A DNA stretch of 64,000 nucleotides from Loxodes magnus (taxonomy: Eukaryota; Ciliophora; Karyorelictea; Loxodida; Loxodidae), in assembly GCA_946699065.1 (NCBI GenBank), contig CAMPDV010000118.1, positions 186,001 through 250,000 on the forward strand. Direction: 5' to 3'. Under the pieces are notes generated by a model, which was not told the DNA's origin, did not search any database, and worked only from the letters and a program-made list of their open reading frames with translations. Shown piece by piece: positions 38,616 to 50,904 of the stretch. Position 1 is the stretch's first letter; every line of letters begins with the position of its first letter. The translations under genes were made by a program, and so were the position numbers.

Positions 38616-40001
38616 ATGCTTTATATTATTTCAACTACTCTTTTAATATCAATTTAATCTTCCTTATCTCCTTTAAATCCCTATTACTTATATCTTAAGT
38701 TAAAACTTTATATTAACAGGAGACTAGATTAGGCATAACAGTATTATAAATGAGAAGTGAAAAGAGATTAAATTAGAAAGCTAATTTCTATCAATTGAAG
38801 CAGGGAAAAAGGAATAAAGTAGCTTACTAGAAGTGAGATGATTGATAAATGTGGAGCATTAGAACATAAAAGCAAACGCTTACAGATAATAGGTTAGGCA
38901 GCTTTATTCCTTTGACTTATTATATTACCAATTAAAATATCTTTGGTAAAGCATAATACAAATAAATGGCAATAGCTGTATAACTTAATATTGCTATATG
39001 TCAAACTTATGAAATTTACAGGCATAATAAAGCAATATACACTAGTAAGCTATAATTTTTCAGTACATTTAAATTAAAAATAATAAAATAATAGAACAAC
39101 AAAACTACAAAGCTAAGCATTTATAGTAATAGAGGGTTATCTATTTATTAGTAAAGATGAACATTTAGTCAATAATGAAGTATAATATGCTAATTACTCT
39201 ATAAATATATATTTAGCTGTATATGATCTAATAGTTTCTGTATATAAACTTAAGGTCTTTGCAGTTATTAATTTTAACAGTGAGTATTTTGATATAGACT
39301 ATTTGTTTTAATAAGAAGAAGATTCCTGTCTTTTTTTCGATTTAGTTACTAGAAAAGAAACAATCTAGAGGTTAGCTTAATTTATATATAAAGCTAAGGT
39401 TTTAGTTTTATCTATGAAGTAGTATTATTTCTTAACTCATTCAATAGCATTAATTACTATATAGGCTAGTTTTCTTAATAATTCAATCTTTTATATCTTT
39501 AAAGAGTTTACAAAGAAATTTTTAGAAGCTTTGATGAAAAGCAAGAAAATGCAATAAACTAAATGAGAAGAGAATTTTGACATTAATACACTTAAATTTC
39601 TATAAAATGAAGTATTTAAACTAAATCAGAAGCCTCATATGATAACACTTTTATTAAAGCGAGTTATTATCATTATAGAGTGAACACATTTAGCATCATT
39701 TAGAAACAAAACTTCAAAGATTTGAATTAACTCAGGTGATAAAAATTAACTATCTATATACAAGCTTTAAAAGCAATTATCTAAAAAGCTTAAAATTTAT
39801 TGAAAAGAAAAGATATTGTGAGGTGCTATTTTATTAAAATGCTATATATTAAACAAATCAACTATATTAACTAAAGCCAAGGATAACTAACAAGGCACTT
39901 ATTGCAAAGGTAAAGTTAGAATTAAGAGTCTTAATAGATTCTAACAATTAGAATAGTTTTATAAGGGAAGGTTTTTTATATAATATTGGATATTTAAATA
40001 A
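38616..40001. other. Divergent AT-rich intergenic gap
   Basis: About 1.4 kb between divergent genes. No coding signal is defended. Confidence 0.5.
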
Positions 40002-41738
40002 ATGTAAGCTGAAGAATTACTAAATCCTAAGTTTTAAATAGAAATTACACCTAAGGAGTTCATTCTACATAGAAGTGCCTCTAGGAAAATGCTATAGCTT
40101 TCAAGAACTGACAAAAATAGTACTTTGGTACCTGCTAAAGAGCCAGAAAATTAAACAATATAGACTTTTGGAATAGTAGGAATAGTGAATTTGCTATTTT
40201 CAAGATATTTGATCTATATAAAAGAATGTCTTATAGTAGGGAAAATTAAAGATAACCAAATTTTTAAAATAAAGCAAGTTGGATTTATCTGCTTTGCATA
40301 TCAAACGGAGACTAATGCTAATGAATACTAAAAATAGGATGAGATACTGATAAATATATACAAAAAAGTATTAGCTGAGAACAACTTTTACTTCTCATAT
40401 GACTATGATTTAACACTCACTTAGCAAAGAATTTCAGAATTTGATGAAGAAATGATTTAGTAACCATTATGGAAAAGATAGGAGTATAAGTATTTTTGGA
40501 ATAATCATCTGTGTGCTGATTTTATGAATATTCAAGCAGATGAGTGGATTCTTCCAATAACCTCTGGACTGTTTATGATATGACATCTTAATGAAGGAGA
40601 AAAAGAGTTTGACTATATATTGATTGCTAGAAGAGATCATAGAAGAGCTGGAAGACGTTTTCTAAGAAGAGGCTTAGATGAAAAAGGTCATGCAGCTAAT
40701 TTTGCAGAGACGGAGTAAATTTTAGTTTTTTTTGAAGGAAATTAGTATATTGTCTATTCATTCGTATAAATAAGGGGAAGCATACCTTTATTATGAGAGT
40801 AAAAGCCAAGCATGTTATGAGAACCTAAAGTTAAATTAAACAATATGGAGAAGTCAGCCAGAGCAGCTTAAATTCATATAATGGAGTTATTTGATATTTA
40901 TGGAGATATTTTGCTTATTAACTTAGTAGATAAGAAGAAGAACTAGTAAATAATAGGATAGTCTTTTAGTGATTTGATAGAGTCAATTCATCACTAGAGA
41001 ATCAAGTACGTTTGGTTTGACTTTCATCGAGAATGTAGAAAAATGTAGTGATAAAATATCTAAATTCTTATAAAATAAATAGAAGACTTCATTGAGCAAT
41101 TTAATTATTTTAATACTATTAGTCCTGCTTCAGGAAATGTTAACGAGGGTAAAGTAAGAGAAAGACAAGTTGGAGTTGCTAGAAGTAATTGTATGGATTG
41201 TTTGGATAGAACAAATGTCATTCAATCTGTATTTGCTAGGTATGTTTTGCTAAGGTAACTCTAGAAATAGCAAATAATAGGTGAGGATCTTTAATTTACT
41301 AATTGCTTTTAAGTTCTTCCAGGTTAATTGGAAGCAATATTTAGAGATTCTTGAACTTAACATGCTGATATCTTGAGTAAGTTGTATACAGGAACAGGAG
41401 CTCTAAAAACTGATTTTACAAAAACAGGAAAAAGAACATATAAAGGAGCTATAAAAGATGGAGTTAACGCTGTATCTAGATACTTTATAAATAACTTTAA
41501 GGATGGAGTTCACTAAAACGAAATTGACATGTTTTTGGGTAAAATAAAGCATGAAGAATACTTAAGAACAAACTAGAAAGGAACTCTGTAAAGCCTCTTA
41601 TTAATATTGGTGTTTTTGTATGCCATTAGTGCTTTTATAAGCGATTTTGCAATTGGTTTCGCGATATTTCTAGTAACTTGTTTCATTACATTCAAATTCT
41701 TTGGAAATAAGATAGTAAACTTGAGTCTTATAAACTGA
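40002..41738 (+). CDS. SAC1: Sac1-type phosphoinositide phosphatase
   Basis: A single exon from ATG 40002 to TGA 41736-41738 gives 578 residues, the usual Sac1 length. The Sac domain contains GIVGIVNLL near the N-terminus, the conserved [16 protein letters not shown] segment and the catalytic CMDCLDR (Cys397 to Arg403) followed by TNVIQ. After a [16 protein letters not shown] segment the C-terminus has two hydrophobic helices, as in ER/Golgi Sac1, which removes phosphate mainly from PI4P. All catalytic residues are intact. Conserved Trp residues are coded by both TGG and TGA and Gln by TAA/TAG, making this one of the best genes for proving the code. Confidence 0.95.
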
Positions 41739-42549
41739 TTTATTTAACATTATTATCTTCCTTCTTTATCCTCTACATATCTGCATTATTTTATATATCC
41801 ATTTTGATTATTCTTATAGACGTTAATATGGTTCAGTGGCTTCTATCAATTTATAAATAACTATATGATTAAATATAGGTTTGAATAAAGAAAGTGACAA
41901 TGTTAATATTTAAAAGGGCTAAATTGAAGGAATAGGTTATATTCCATTTAAAGGAATTAAATAACTGATATATAGCAAAGTGTAACACTGTATGTTAGTA
42001 AACCTTAATATGTAAATGCTATAAAGAAGTAAGTATTAATACTCATAAGGTGGAGAGTATATGAGTGGTATTTATAAAGTAAGAACATCTAGATGTAGAA
42101 ATACATATAACTTAGAGCAGCATTACTTTGTATTTAATTATAAGCCATCAGATAGAATAGTCAGTTAAAGTTAGAATTATTACATAAAGTAAATACTTAA
42201 ATTGCTTGATATATCTTAATCTGCTTTGATCTAATTTGATTATTAAATTAAGTATTAAATGCCTGGGTGTAGCTAAGAAGGTACAAGTATAATCAAGTAT
42301 ATGAATTTTTAATTTAATATCTTTATGATACTTCTAATAGAACTTATCGTTATGGTTAAATTTAAGTACCTAAACCACTAAAATGTAATAGAAAAGGTAT
42401 AAAAACTTGTTAGATCGACTAGAGGGAAAGAAAGAGATAAAGGAATTAGAAAGTAAGGTATGATATAATTAAAAGTGAAGGAAATAAGACTTACGGTATA
42501 ATTGTTGTTTTCTTTGTATTTTAATTATTCTATTTTTTGAATATGATAA
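41739..42549. other. AT-rich intergenic gap
   Basis: No supported feature is seen. Confidence 0.5.
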
Positions 42550-43066
42550 ATGGGAAGTTGCTATTTTTGCGATTAAAAGGAGAAAGAAGAATCAGAGCTT
42601 TCTCTTCAAGATTGGGGGACTCCACTCAACAGTTCTATTAAAAGAACGATGAATGAAGAGTAGAGAAAGACTCTTTTACAAGAATATAGCTAAAACTAGT
42701 TTGATTTGCAAACTGAATAAAAGCTTTAGAGGATTTTAAGTGAAGAACATGAAGAAGCTTTACCTATTTATGAGGAAGCTGCTTTATAACACTATGTAAT
42801 TTATTTCTTAGTCTAATATAACTTCTACAAAGGCCTTAATACTTAAGCTTAATTTTCGAAATTAATCTATTTAACTTAAAAAATCTTTTGATAGTCATTC
42901 TTTTCATAAGTAGCAACATATTTAAAATCTTTCTCTAAATACTAATAACTAACTAGAAGCTTGGAATCAGTTAAGGTAGAACCATCATGACTAGACTTAT
43001 AGTATAGCCAATATAAATACAATATAAAACACTCTAATTTTATAATTTTACACCATATTTAAATGA
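42550..43066 (+). CDS. Small protein with acylation-type N-terminus
   Basis: Exons 42550-42795 and 42812-43066 join across a putative 16-nt intron (42796-42811, GTAATT...TTAG), giving 166 residues and ending at TGA. MGSCYFC has Gly2, Cys4 and Cys7, suiting myristoylation and palmitoylation. An acidic, helical Glu/Gln-rich segment follows, then a Ser/Asn/His/Gln-rich second half. No family was recognised. The intron is inferred from the GTAA...TAG ends and from the more even composition and terminal TGA after splicing. If it is wrong, only the first 82 residues stand. Confidence 0.6.
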
Positions 43067-43340
43067 GTAAATAAATGATATGCTTTTATCTATGTCAAGT
43101 AATATTTCCATTATAACTCTTTTACTTATATAAAATACCTAAATTGGTATTTACATGCTTATGTTAAAATGCTGATCGAAACTTCTAAGATACATTCATG
43201 ATTTTTTAAGTTTATATGCATTTTTTGATTTATTAACTTATATCAAATTCTAATTAGATGATTTGGTCTTTACAATATATTTTAATAACTAGTTGTTTAA
43301 TCAGTTTAAACATTTCTAAAAGCATTAAATTAAAATATAT

Positions 43341-46300
43341 TCATTAATTCTCAAAAATAGTCGATTTTATCTTTGAATCTTTAGAAAATTGAGCAGCTCT
43401 GTGTCTCATTCTATCATTCATATTAGCCAAAGAATCTAGTATTTCAGAAGTACTTCTAAAATGATAAACAGTTGGCTTCTTAAACTATTCAGTTTACTGT
43501 TATTCTATCTTTTATTCTACAACTTCAACAGGAGCTTAAGGCTAATCTTGCTTATACTTAGCTTCTATAAAGAAGTTTTTAAAACTGCTCATCTGACTTT
43601 ATATTTACTGAGCGATTGTTTTTTTCTTTTCTAAACGTTTCTAAGTTAAGCTATCGATTGAGTTCTTGTTAGAACTGTTATGTTAAAATAGCTTTTTATT
43701 GATTGGTCTATATCAATGGTAGAATTTTTAAGGCTGGGATACTTCTAATAAATCATTTATATAAGGAAATTTCTGTTTAAAAAAGGGACTAGCTTATAAT
43801 GACCTGGAAACTCTCTTATCGAAACTGATAGTAACATTTTATATTTTTTGCTTCTAAAACTACTCTTTTTATACGATTATATTGTCTACTGTAGAATATA
43901 TTTAATAACATATATTACAAACATTCACCCTCTCGAACTAAGTTAATCTACTATCATACTAAGTATACTAATTGCTATTGAAGCATTTAGTGCTTTTCAT
44001 GTATCTAACTTCTTCATCTGATTAATTGGGATTGAGCTCCACTTAACAGTGAAAATATGATGTTTCGGGATTATTTTTTAGTTAGCTTATAAAAGATTTG
44101 GGATTTCTTCTATCATCAACTATTATTTTTCTTAATATCTTATGCTCTTTTTTATAATTCAGTGATACAGGATTTTCTTACTGATTTGGAGAGAGATTCT
44201 CTTTTAGATTTTTTGTGAATTCAATAATATTTATAATGATATTTTAGAGTTTCTCATTGAGGTTCTTTAATAGCTTATTCTTTACGAGCGAAATATCATG
44301 GATTTCATGATTTATTTTCTGAATTATTTTGCAATAATCACCACAGCAATAGTTTTATCTTCTTATCCTCTAAACTGATCTTAATGTGCTCCTACTTCTT
44401 TGTTGTATTTCTTGTACTTCTATATGTTTTACTTTTATTAGTCAAAATACTTAATCGTTATCCTCAATAAAGTCACAAACAATACACTTTACTTCTTTGT
44501 TTTCCTTATTAAGTACAAATGCATTAATGAGACTAGCTAAGTTTTATGTACTCTAAATCGCTTAATTTGCAAATTAATGCTAGTTAACTTTATAAAACGA
44601 GCACTTATCTTTCTTCTAATCATTAACACTATAAATCTCCTTTAATTAGTTAAGCTGCTCTTTCTATTACTATTGCATTTGCTGCTATTTTAAAATTTTA
44701 GAAATTTTACTCTTTCTTTATTATACAAATTTGTTAGCTAGGTCTGATTAGAGCTAAAAGGCAATATCTATATGTTAGTTTGCTTGTCTTCTTTATTTAA
44801 CTTCAACCATTTGCTGATTGCGATTTTCATCATGAGTCTTGCTGGACACTTTTATATTCTTCATCACGAAGTTTTAATAGTATTTAATCATAAAATTTCA
44901 AGCTTAATTATGCTACTAAACTTCATCCTATTAAATAGATTTCTCCTGCATATCAATCATTTCCTTCATCTAAGGAATAGTTATATCTTACGAATATAAC
45001 TTTTCCAAAAAGAATTCCATGGTTTCATTCTTTTCATAGTTGTTCATTATTTGCTTGTTAATATTTTTAAATTTGCTTTTAAGCTCTTTAATGATCTCTA
45101 TTTCCTAAATAGTTTAATCATTTATCTTAAAGTGTCTCACAAAAGGCTTTTTTTTATTCTTGTCTTTCAATTGCTCTATTGACTTTTTATACATATTTGA
45201 GTATTAATCCATTTTATAAGGGTCATAATCCTGTTTTCCATTTATACTCACTTTGTTAATTACCTTATATACAGATATTTTAGTCTAATTCAGCTTTACT
45301 CTTATGTAGTATGCTTTGTTACCTTTAGGAATTTTAAAGCTTTGAATTACGCAATTAGTCTATTATATAGGATTTAAAAACTCTTACAGCATTTCTTCGG
45401 AAGGAAAGTCCTATGAATAAACTAGGTACTATTTTGTACTTTCATTACTTCCTCTAGGAATGATTTATTGCTTTTATATTACTACAGGAACTCAGCTATC
45501 CTCATTTTTCTAGCTAGTGTTATTATTTAAAGTATTAAAGACATTCTAAAACTCCTGTGTAGTAGGATCTTTCAGTATTTTCACATATTTATTTTCTTAC
45601 TGTAATATAGTTATGCAAGGACATCCAAATCCTACTATTATAATATCGGGAATATAAATGTTTATCAATGGCTATTGTTTTACTATATTCTCAGCAAAAC
45701 AATGCCAAAACCAGTCATTGACTGGTATTATTTGATTGCCTTAGTCTGAGAACAGAAATTTATTAACCTTTTTTCAGTTAATCACTTCAGTGATATTTTC
45801 TACAGTTTGCTATTACTATTACTATTACTATTACTCCGTTTTACTATTACTTAACTTAAATTTGCTCAAAAAGTCTAAAGATTTAGTTTTGATTCTGCTT
45901 TTTCTTTTTTACTTGGGAATTTTTATTTTAATGGGTAGTTTACTTGTTTGTTTTTCTTTGCTTTGCTCATCTTATTCTTAGACTTGTTCTGATTACTTAC
46001 TTTCTTCTTAAACTTACTCCTTTTGCTTTTGCGAGTTCATATATTACTCATACCACTATTTAATAGTTTCCCTATCTAAAGTTTTAATATCCTTTCCTTA
46101 ATAAAGGGAAACTTAGTTATCTTAGTAATACTTTTTCTTTAATTATAGAGATTCTTGCTAGAGTTCTTTTAAGAGAGAGTCAGAAAGTTCAATTTATTCA
46201 TTCTCTGACTAGAGATTCTACCTAGCTTGTTTTATTTTAATTTAAAGCAGTTGATCTACAATATCTCATAAGAGCTTAGTATTTAAAATTTCCTATCTTT

Positions 46301-46454
46301 TATCTTAGTAAAGTACAGGGAATTCTTCTATTTAATTTTCATACTTTTTATTCATATAAGGCTTTAATGACTAAGGTAAGTAGGAGTTAACGAAAGTGGT
46401 CATGTTTTAGGAGTTTTGGTTTACATGAAGTATCTTTTTCTTTAAATTCTTCAT
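43341..46454 (-). CDS. Large unrecognised protein with Cys motifs and a polyGln run
   Basis: The minus frame from ATG 46454 to TGA 43341-43343 is exactly 1038 codons without introns. The N-terminal 220 residues are helical and charged, with a nine-Gln run at 208-216 (eight TAA/TAG codons then CAA). A globular domain follows (DWFWHCFAENIV onward) with hydrophobic strands. A long coiled coil leads to a Cys-rich section with CIVCDF, CCGDYC and CNICYQ pairs that may bind zinc. The C-terminus is basic and disordered. The order of coiled coil and Cys pairs recalls TRIM/B-box proteins, but no canonical RING or B-box spacing is seen, so it stays unassigned. Several scattered short open frames in other frames are its shadows. 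Confidence 0.78.
45810..45833 (-). repeat. TAA/TAG trinucleotide-pair repeat encoding polyGln
   Basis: Four TAA-TAG pairs on the minus strand (CTATTA on plus) code eight consecutive Gln residues in the 1037-residue protein. Under the standard code this would be eight stops in a row. Confidence 0.85.
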
Positions 46455-46919
46455 TTTATTTTAAATTATTTACTACCAAACTGCCTTTTATTAGCCTTTT
46501 TATATTACCCTTATTTATCTTATCAAGATATACCACTTTACTAGCATCTGCTTAGAATATAGCCTTTTATATGTAAAGAGGAATAAATGCTTACTCCCTA
46601 TGCTTCTATATTAAATGTAAAGGAGCTTAGAGTATGAAAGACTTTAAAAGGGCTAATTGATGTGTTAGTGCTTAAGTGTTGTATTGGTTATATCATAAAG
46701 GTTTAACTTTAAATTTAAGTTAAGATTACTAATTGATTACCTATTCTCAATTTATTACAGATCTGAATGCGCTAAATGGGTTACAAGCTGTGAATGGTAT
46801 TTATATATTGAATCTGCAAAATAAGGAGATAAGAAGGAAAGATAGTATTGAAGATATAAAGAGTGTATTGAGAAGGATAAGAAGGAGAGGAGTTAGGAAT
46901 GTATAATCTATTAAAGGTT
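46455..46919. other. Gap between two minus-strand genes with no TGA for about 170 nt
   Basis: Purine-rich on the plus strand. Minus-strand translation is not coding-like, yet the AKTIP-like frame passes through the whole gap into the next gene with no in-frame TGA. The first minus-strand TGA in any frame is at 46747-46749. Confidence 0.6.
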
Positions 46920-47522
46920 TTACATTAAAAAGTTATTGTAGTACCATTTTAGAAACTTTATTTCTGGTACATCCTCTTTTAAGCATTCCTACAAGGCTTC
47001 TGCTATTTTCTTACTTCCCGGATTTTCACTCAGGTTGAAAGTACTTCCAGGGTCAAAAGATTAAAGAATTCCATTACATAGATGAAGTGAGTGATCTACC
47101 TTTTCTTAAAACTTTTGTAAATCGCTGTTAAAAAGTTAACACGCTTCAGAGTTACTGCATTTTTAAGGATCACTCCACAGACTTGGATTATGAAATGCCT
47201 GCTTTACATAGTTAAGAGCTGAGAATATGAAATCTCTTCCTTTGATTCACTCTTTATATTTAGACTACAAATTGAATTTATTAGATATAGGATCGACTAA
47301 AGGGTGGTACACAGGGCTCACGAAAGTGATTTCAGGAATCAAAGGATATTAGTTAATTTAAATTTTGAACTTCAAAACAAAATTTTTATATTCTCCATCC
47401 TTGATAAAAAGAAGTCCATGTCATATATAGATATTATCAATCTAAGGAAGGACATACATTCCTGAAGGGGCATTTTGCTTCAAATGTTTATATTCCAAAA
47501 GCAGCTAAAACTTATCTTCCAT
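46920..47522 (-). CDS. AKTIP/FTS-like ubiquitin E2 variant
   Basis: The minus frame from ATG 47522 gives about 200 residues. It opens with LLEYKHLKQNAPSGMYVLPQ, a near-signature of the FTS/AKTIP family. WHGLLFIKDGEY, a YPLIPEITFVSPVYHPLVD segment and an FIFSALNYVKQAF helix follow. AKTIP is a UBC-fold protein lacking the catalytic Cys; it joins Hook proteins and FHIP to link cargo to dynein. Here too the residues after PVYHPLVD contain no active-site Cys. The reading ends provisionally at the first in-frame TAA (46920-46922). There is no TGA nearby, which is unusual for this window. Confidence 0.85.
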
Positions 47523-48591
47523 TTTTAATTTATTTTCAAATTAATAGTTAAAGCTAGAAATCTTATTATTTCATCCTCATTTATTTATTTTCCTTCATTA
47601 TCTTAATGAAATTCTTCCCTCTATCTATAAATTAGAAATTCATTTTATATACTTTATTTTTAGTAGAATTAATATAAGAAATCTGCTTCTATATTTTATC
47701 ATTTTTTGCTTACTAGTTTCTTAACTAAAGGAGTTTATTGATTTAGAAATTGTTAGTTAGGATTTTTACCAAGTCTTGGAAAATAAAATTTGGGAATTAA
47801 ATTTTCAAAAATAGCTTATAAATTTCAGATGATTAGACTTTCGATTTTATAACATAGTTTTAAAGGCGATGCTTAACAAAAAAGGGATAACCTTTTTAAA
47901 TATATAAGTTATAGTTAAAGCAAATGCTAAAATAGCCTTTTAAATATTAACTATTAATATTTTACTTTTATCCTTAGAAAATATTTAAGTTGCAGTGACT
48001 AATTTATTTATTTTATTATTGTTAAAAAAATATCTAATTTCTTTAAGCTTTTGCTAGTGTATTCGTTATAAATAAGATAAGAAAGGTAGATAAGATAGAG
48101 CACCTCATTAATGCTAAGCATACATCCTTTATAAACCAATAACTTGCATAGTCTTATATTTCATTAGTAGCTTTTATTTTCGTTTATAATAACTATCCCA
48201 CCTTTCTATACATCTCATTAATATAATGTAGACTATAGTTAAAAGGAAATAGGTAGTCTTAGATACAATAGTTAATGAAATAGGTATTAAGCTTGAAGCA
48301 AAGCAAAATCTGAATTATAATGAAATAGAGAGTCTATTAATAATCTCACTTCCAGTAATTAATCTCTTCGTATATTTTCTATTAAATATCTACATTATGG
48401 TTTCTATCAATCTGATATATCTGATATTCTACATTCCTCTCTTTTCTTATCTGGTATAATTTTCAAAGGAAGAAAATGATAATAATAGTAGTGGAAGCAA
48501 GTAGTGATTTAATTTCTTGTTGAATAGAAAGTTAAGAAATTAATTTAATTTAAAAGCTCGTATTTTGTTTATTTATATTATAACGATTTAC
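47523..48591. other. Divergent AT-rich intergenic gap
   Basis: No supported feature is seen. Confidence 0.5.
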
Positions 48592-49760
48592 ATGGATAAT
48601 ACCAAGAAAATTTATCAAGAGCTAGTCATGAAGGCTACTACTTGGAAGAGAGACTCACATGGCCTGTTTGACTATGAATCTCGACATATCAGTCGTCGTG
48701 CTCTGACAACGTCTAAAAATTGTAAATTAATAAGGCTCAATAATGATATAATTATGCTTAATGAACTACAGGCTGTTCCTGTTGATGCCAAAATATTAGC
48801 AGTTATTAAGAGAAATGAGTAGAACTTCACTATCAAGTGCAATAGTGAGAACAAGGATGGAGAAAAACTATGGCTAGTGGTTAAATCAATAAAAAATTAA
48901 AATGGAGTTTAAGGATACAAACTTAACGAAAACGATATTGTTAAACTAGGAAGAGTTAAGTTTAGAATCAAAAATCTAGAAAGTTAAGATATAGAAGAAT
49001 AATCAGAGGAAGCAACTATACTTGAAGGTGAATCGGAAAATGCCTGCAGATTTTGTCTCAATGGAGAATATTCATTAGATAATCCTCTCATTTCTCCTTG
49101 TTAATGCAGCGGAACAGTAAAATTAATTCATGTTAAATGTCTATAAAATTGGATAAGCTCTAAATGCGTTGAAAAAGTAGCTCTTAATGCTTACTCCTAT
49201 TATTGAAAATCTTTGGATTGCGAGTTGTGCAAAACTCCTTATCCAATGCAATTAGTTGTAAATAGCGAAACAAAAAAGGCAGAAGAACTAATTAAACTTC
49301 CAAAACAAACCAGTGGAAGTTTTTTTGTTTTGGAAAATCTGCCAAAGTAAGGGTTTAATTCAAAAGTAATTCATGTTGTTAGAATAGATAATAAATCGCA
49401 AATTGTTCTAGGAAGAGGACATGATTCTGACGTAAGAATTAGTGACATTTCTGTAAGTCGATCTCATGCTTTAATCACTAAGCAATCTCAAGGTTCAAAC
49501 GAATATTTCTTGGAAGATAACAACAGCAAGTTTGGTACTTTAATTCAGATAAAAAAGGGAATCAACATCAGTTACAAAAACAAGTTGGCTCTATAGATAG
49601 GAAGAACAGTAATTAATTTCCAAGTTAAAAGAAATCCAGAAAGTTAGTTTAGTGAAGTAAACGACTACGTCCTATGCAAATTCATCCAGAAAGTTCGGAA
49701 GATGAATTCATAAGTTTCGAAGATGAAAATGTCGCTTAGTCTTCTAACGTTAAATTGTGA
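48592..49760 (+). CDS. RING-CH (MARCH-type) E3 with FHA domain
   Basis: From ATG 48592 the frame reads through residue ~345. A C4HC3 RING-CH finger begins CRFC at residue 152 and continues with CQCSGTVKLIHVKCLQNW and a closing CELC pair. An FHA domain follows (LGRGHDSDVRI near 274, then SVSRSHALI and NNSKFGT), which binds phosphothreonine. The segment before the RING (KLGRVKFRIKN) may be a second, partial FHA. MARCH E3s usually have membrane helices, but none is seen here, so this would be a soluble, phosphorylation-guided E3. The acidic C-terminus ending at TGA 49758-49760 is in another frame, so a short intron must lie near 49611-49643. A 20-nt GTTAAA...AAAG candidate at 49624-49643 fits by length. 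Confidence 0.85.
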
Positions 49761-50904
49761 AATTTCCGCTAATAAATATGATTTATAATTAAAATATGCT
49801 TTTCCTTTTTTTGAAACTTATATTCGCATCTTATAAACTAGAGAAAATCTTCTTATCTTAATTAAGCTGCTAAGCATTTTCTTTTTATTAGTCTAAATTT
49901 CCTCTATAGCAATAGATATCTAATATGGAAAAGAGATATCTATTTACATATTAGGAAACATATCACTTGCTTTTGTCTATGAGATTTTATTCATTTAAAC
50001 TATAGACAAAAGAGCCATAGAACTCTTTATGCTATACGTACTTCCTAACTTACTAGTCATTAAAAGATTATTTACTGTAGCATATTTTAATAGTAGCAAT
50101 AATAAAATATTACTAAACCAAATTAATTTAGCATTTATATTATTGCATTAAGAAAGATTCTTACCATAATCATAAAGCTTTAAATTAAATTAATATTATG
50201 ATTTTGCCTATTTCATTAAGCAGATAATTTTATGGCTAATAAAAGATTAATAATACTTTTAAAGCTAGTGACTTTAGTAAAATATAAGGTTAAATGAAAT
50301 TTAAAATTATAGCTTTTATTATTTTTGTACTATTTATTTAATTAATATCTATTTTTTTCAGCAGAGATAATTATCTTTATTAGCATAAAATATAATTTAA
50401 AAATCATTCAAATTATTCCATACAATTAATATTAGTTACTGCCATCAGCATAATCCTTCAAAGTTAAATAACATCATTCTCATACTTACTCTTTTCTAGT
50501 TATTAAGCTTTAAATATACTTTCTCATTTTATCCTCTGCTCTAGTTAACATATTTAACTTATTAATTCTTAATTAAAAGTTAAATTTATTTTATCTATAA
50601 TATTTTGCATTCAAAATTTAACTTGCTGATATTTTTAAATTAACTGCATTAATTAATTTGATAATATCTCTATAATATTCTATAGTTGTAGCTTTATCTT
50701 ATTTCTAATTATGTATTTTCTTTATTTCTATTGATTCAATTATATGATTTTTTATCTCTACCTTAAATTAAAGTGCATCATTAAAATATTTAATTAAATT
50801 CCTTTATATTACTTCATTGGGTATTAGAGGCTAATGATTAGCGTTATTATTAATATTGGGAATATTAATAAATAATTAAAAATGTATTTAAGGCCAAACA
50901 GATA
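49761..50904. other. Convergent AT-rich intergenic gap
   Basis: No supported coding or RNA feature is seen. Confidence 0.5.
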
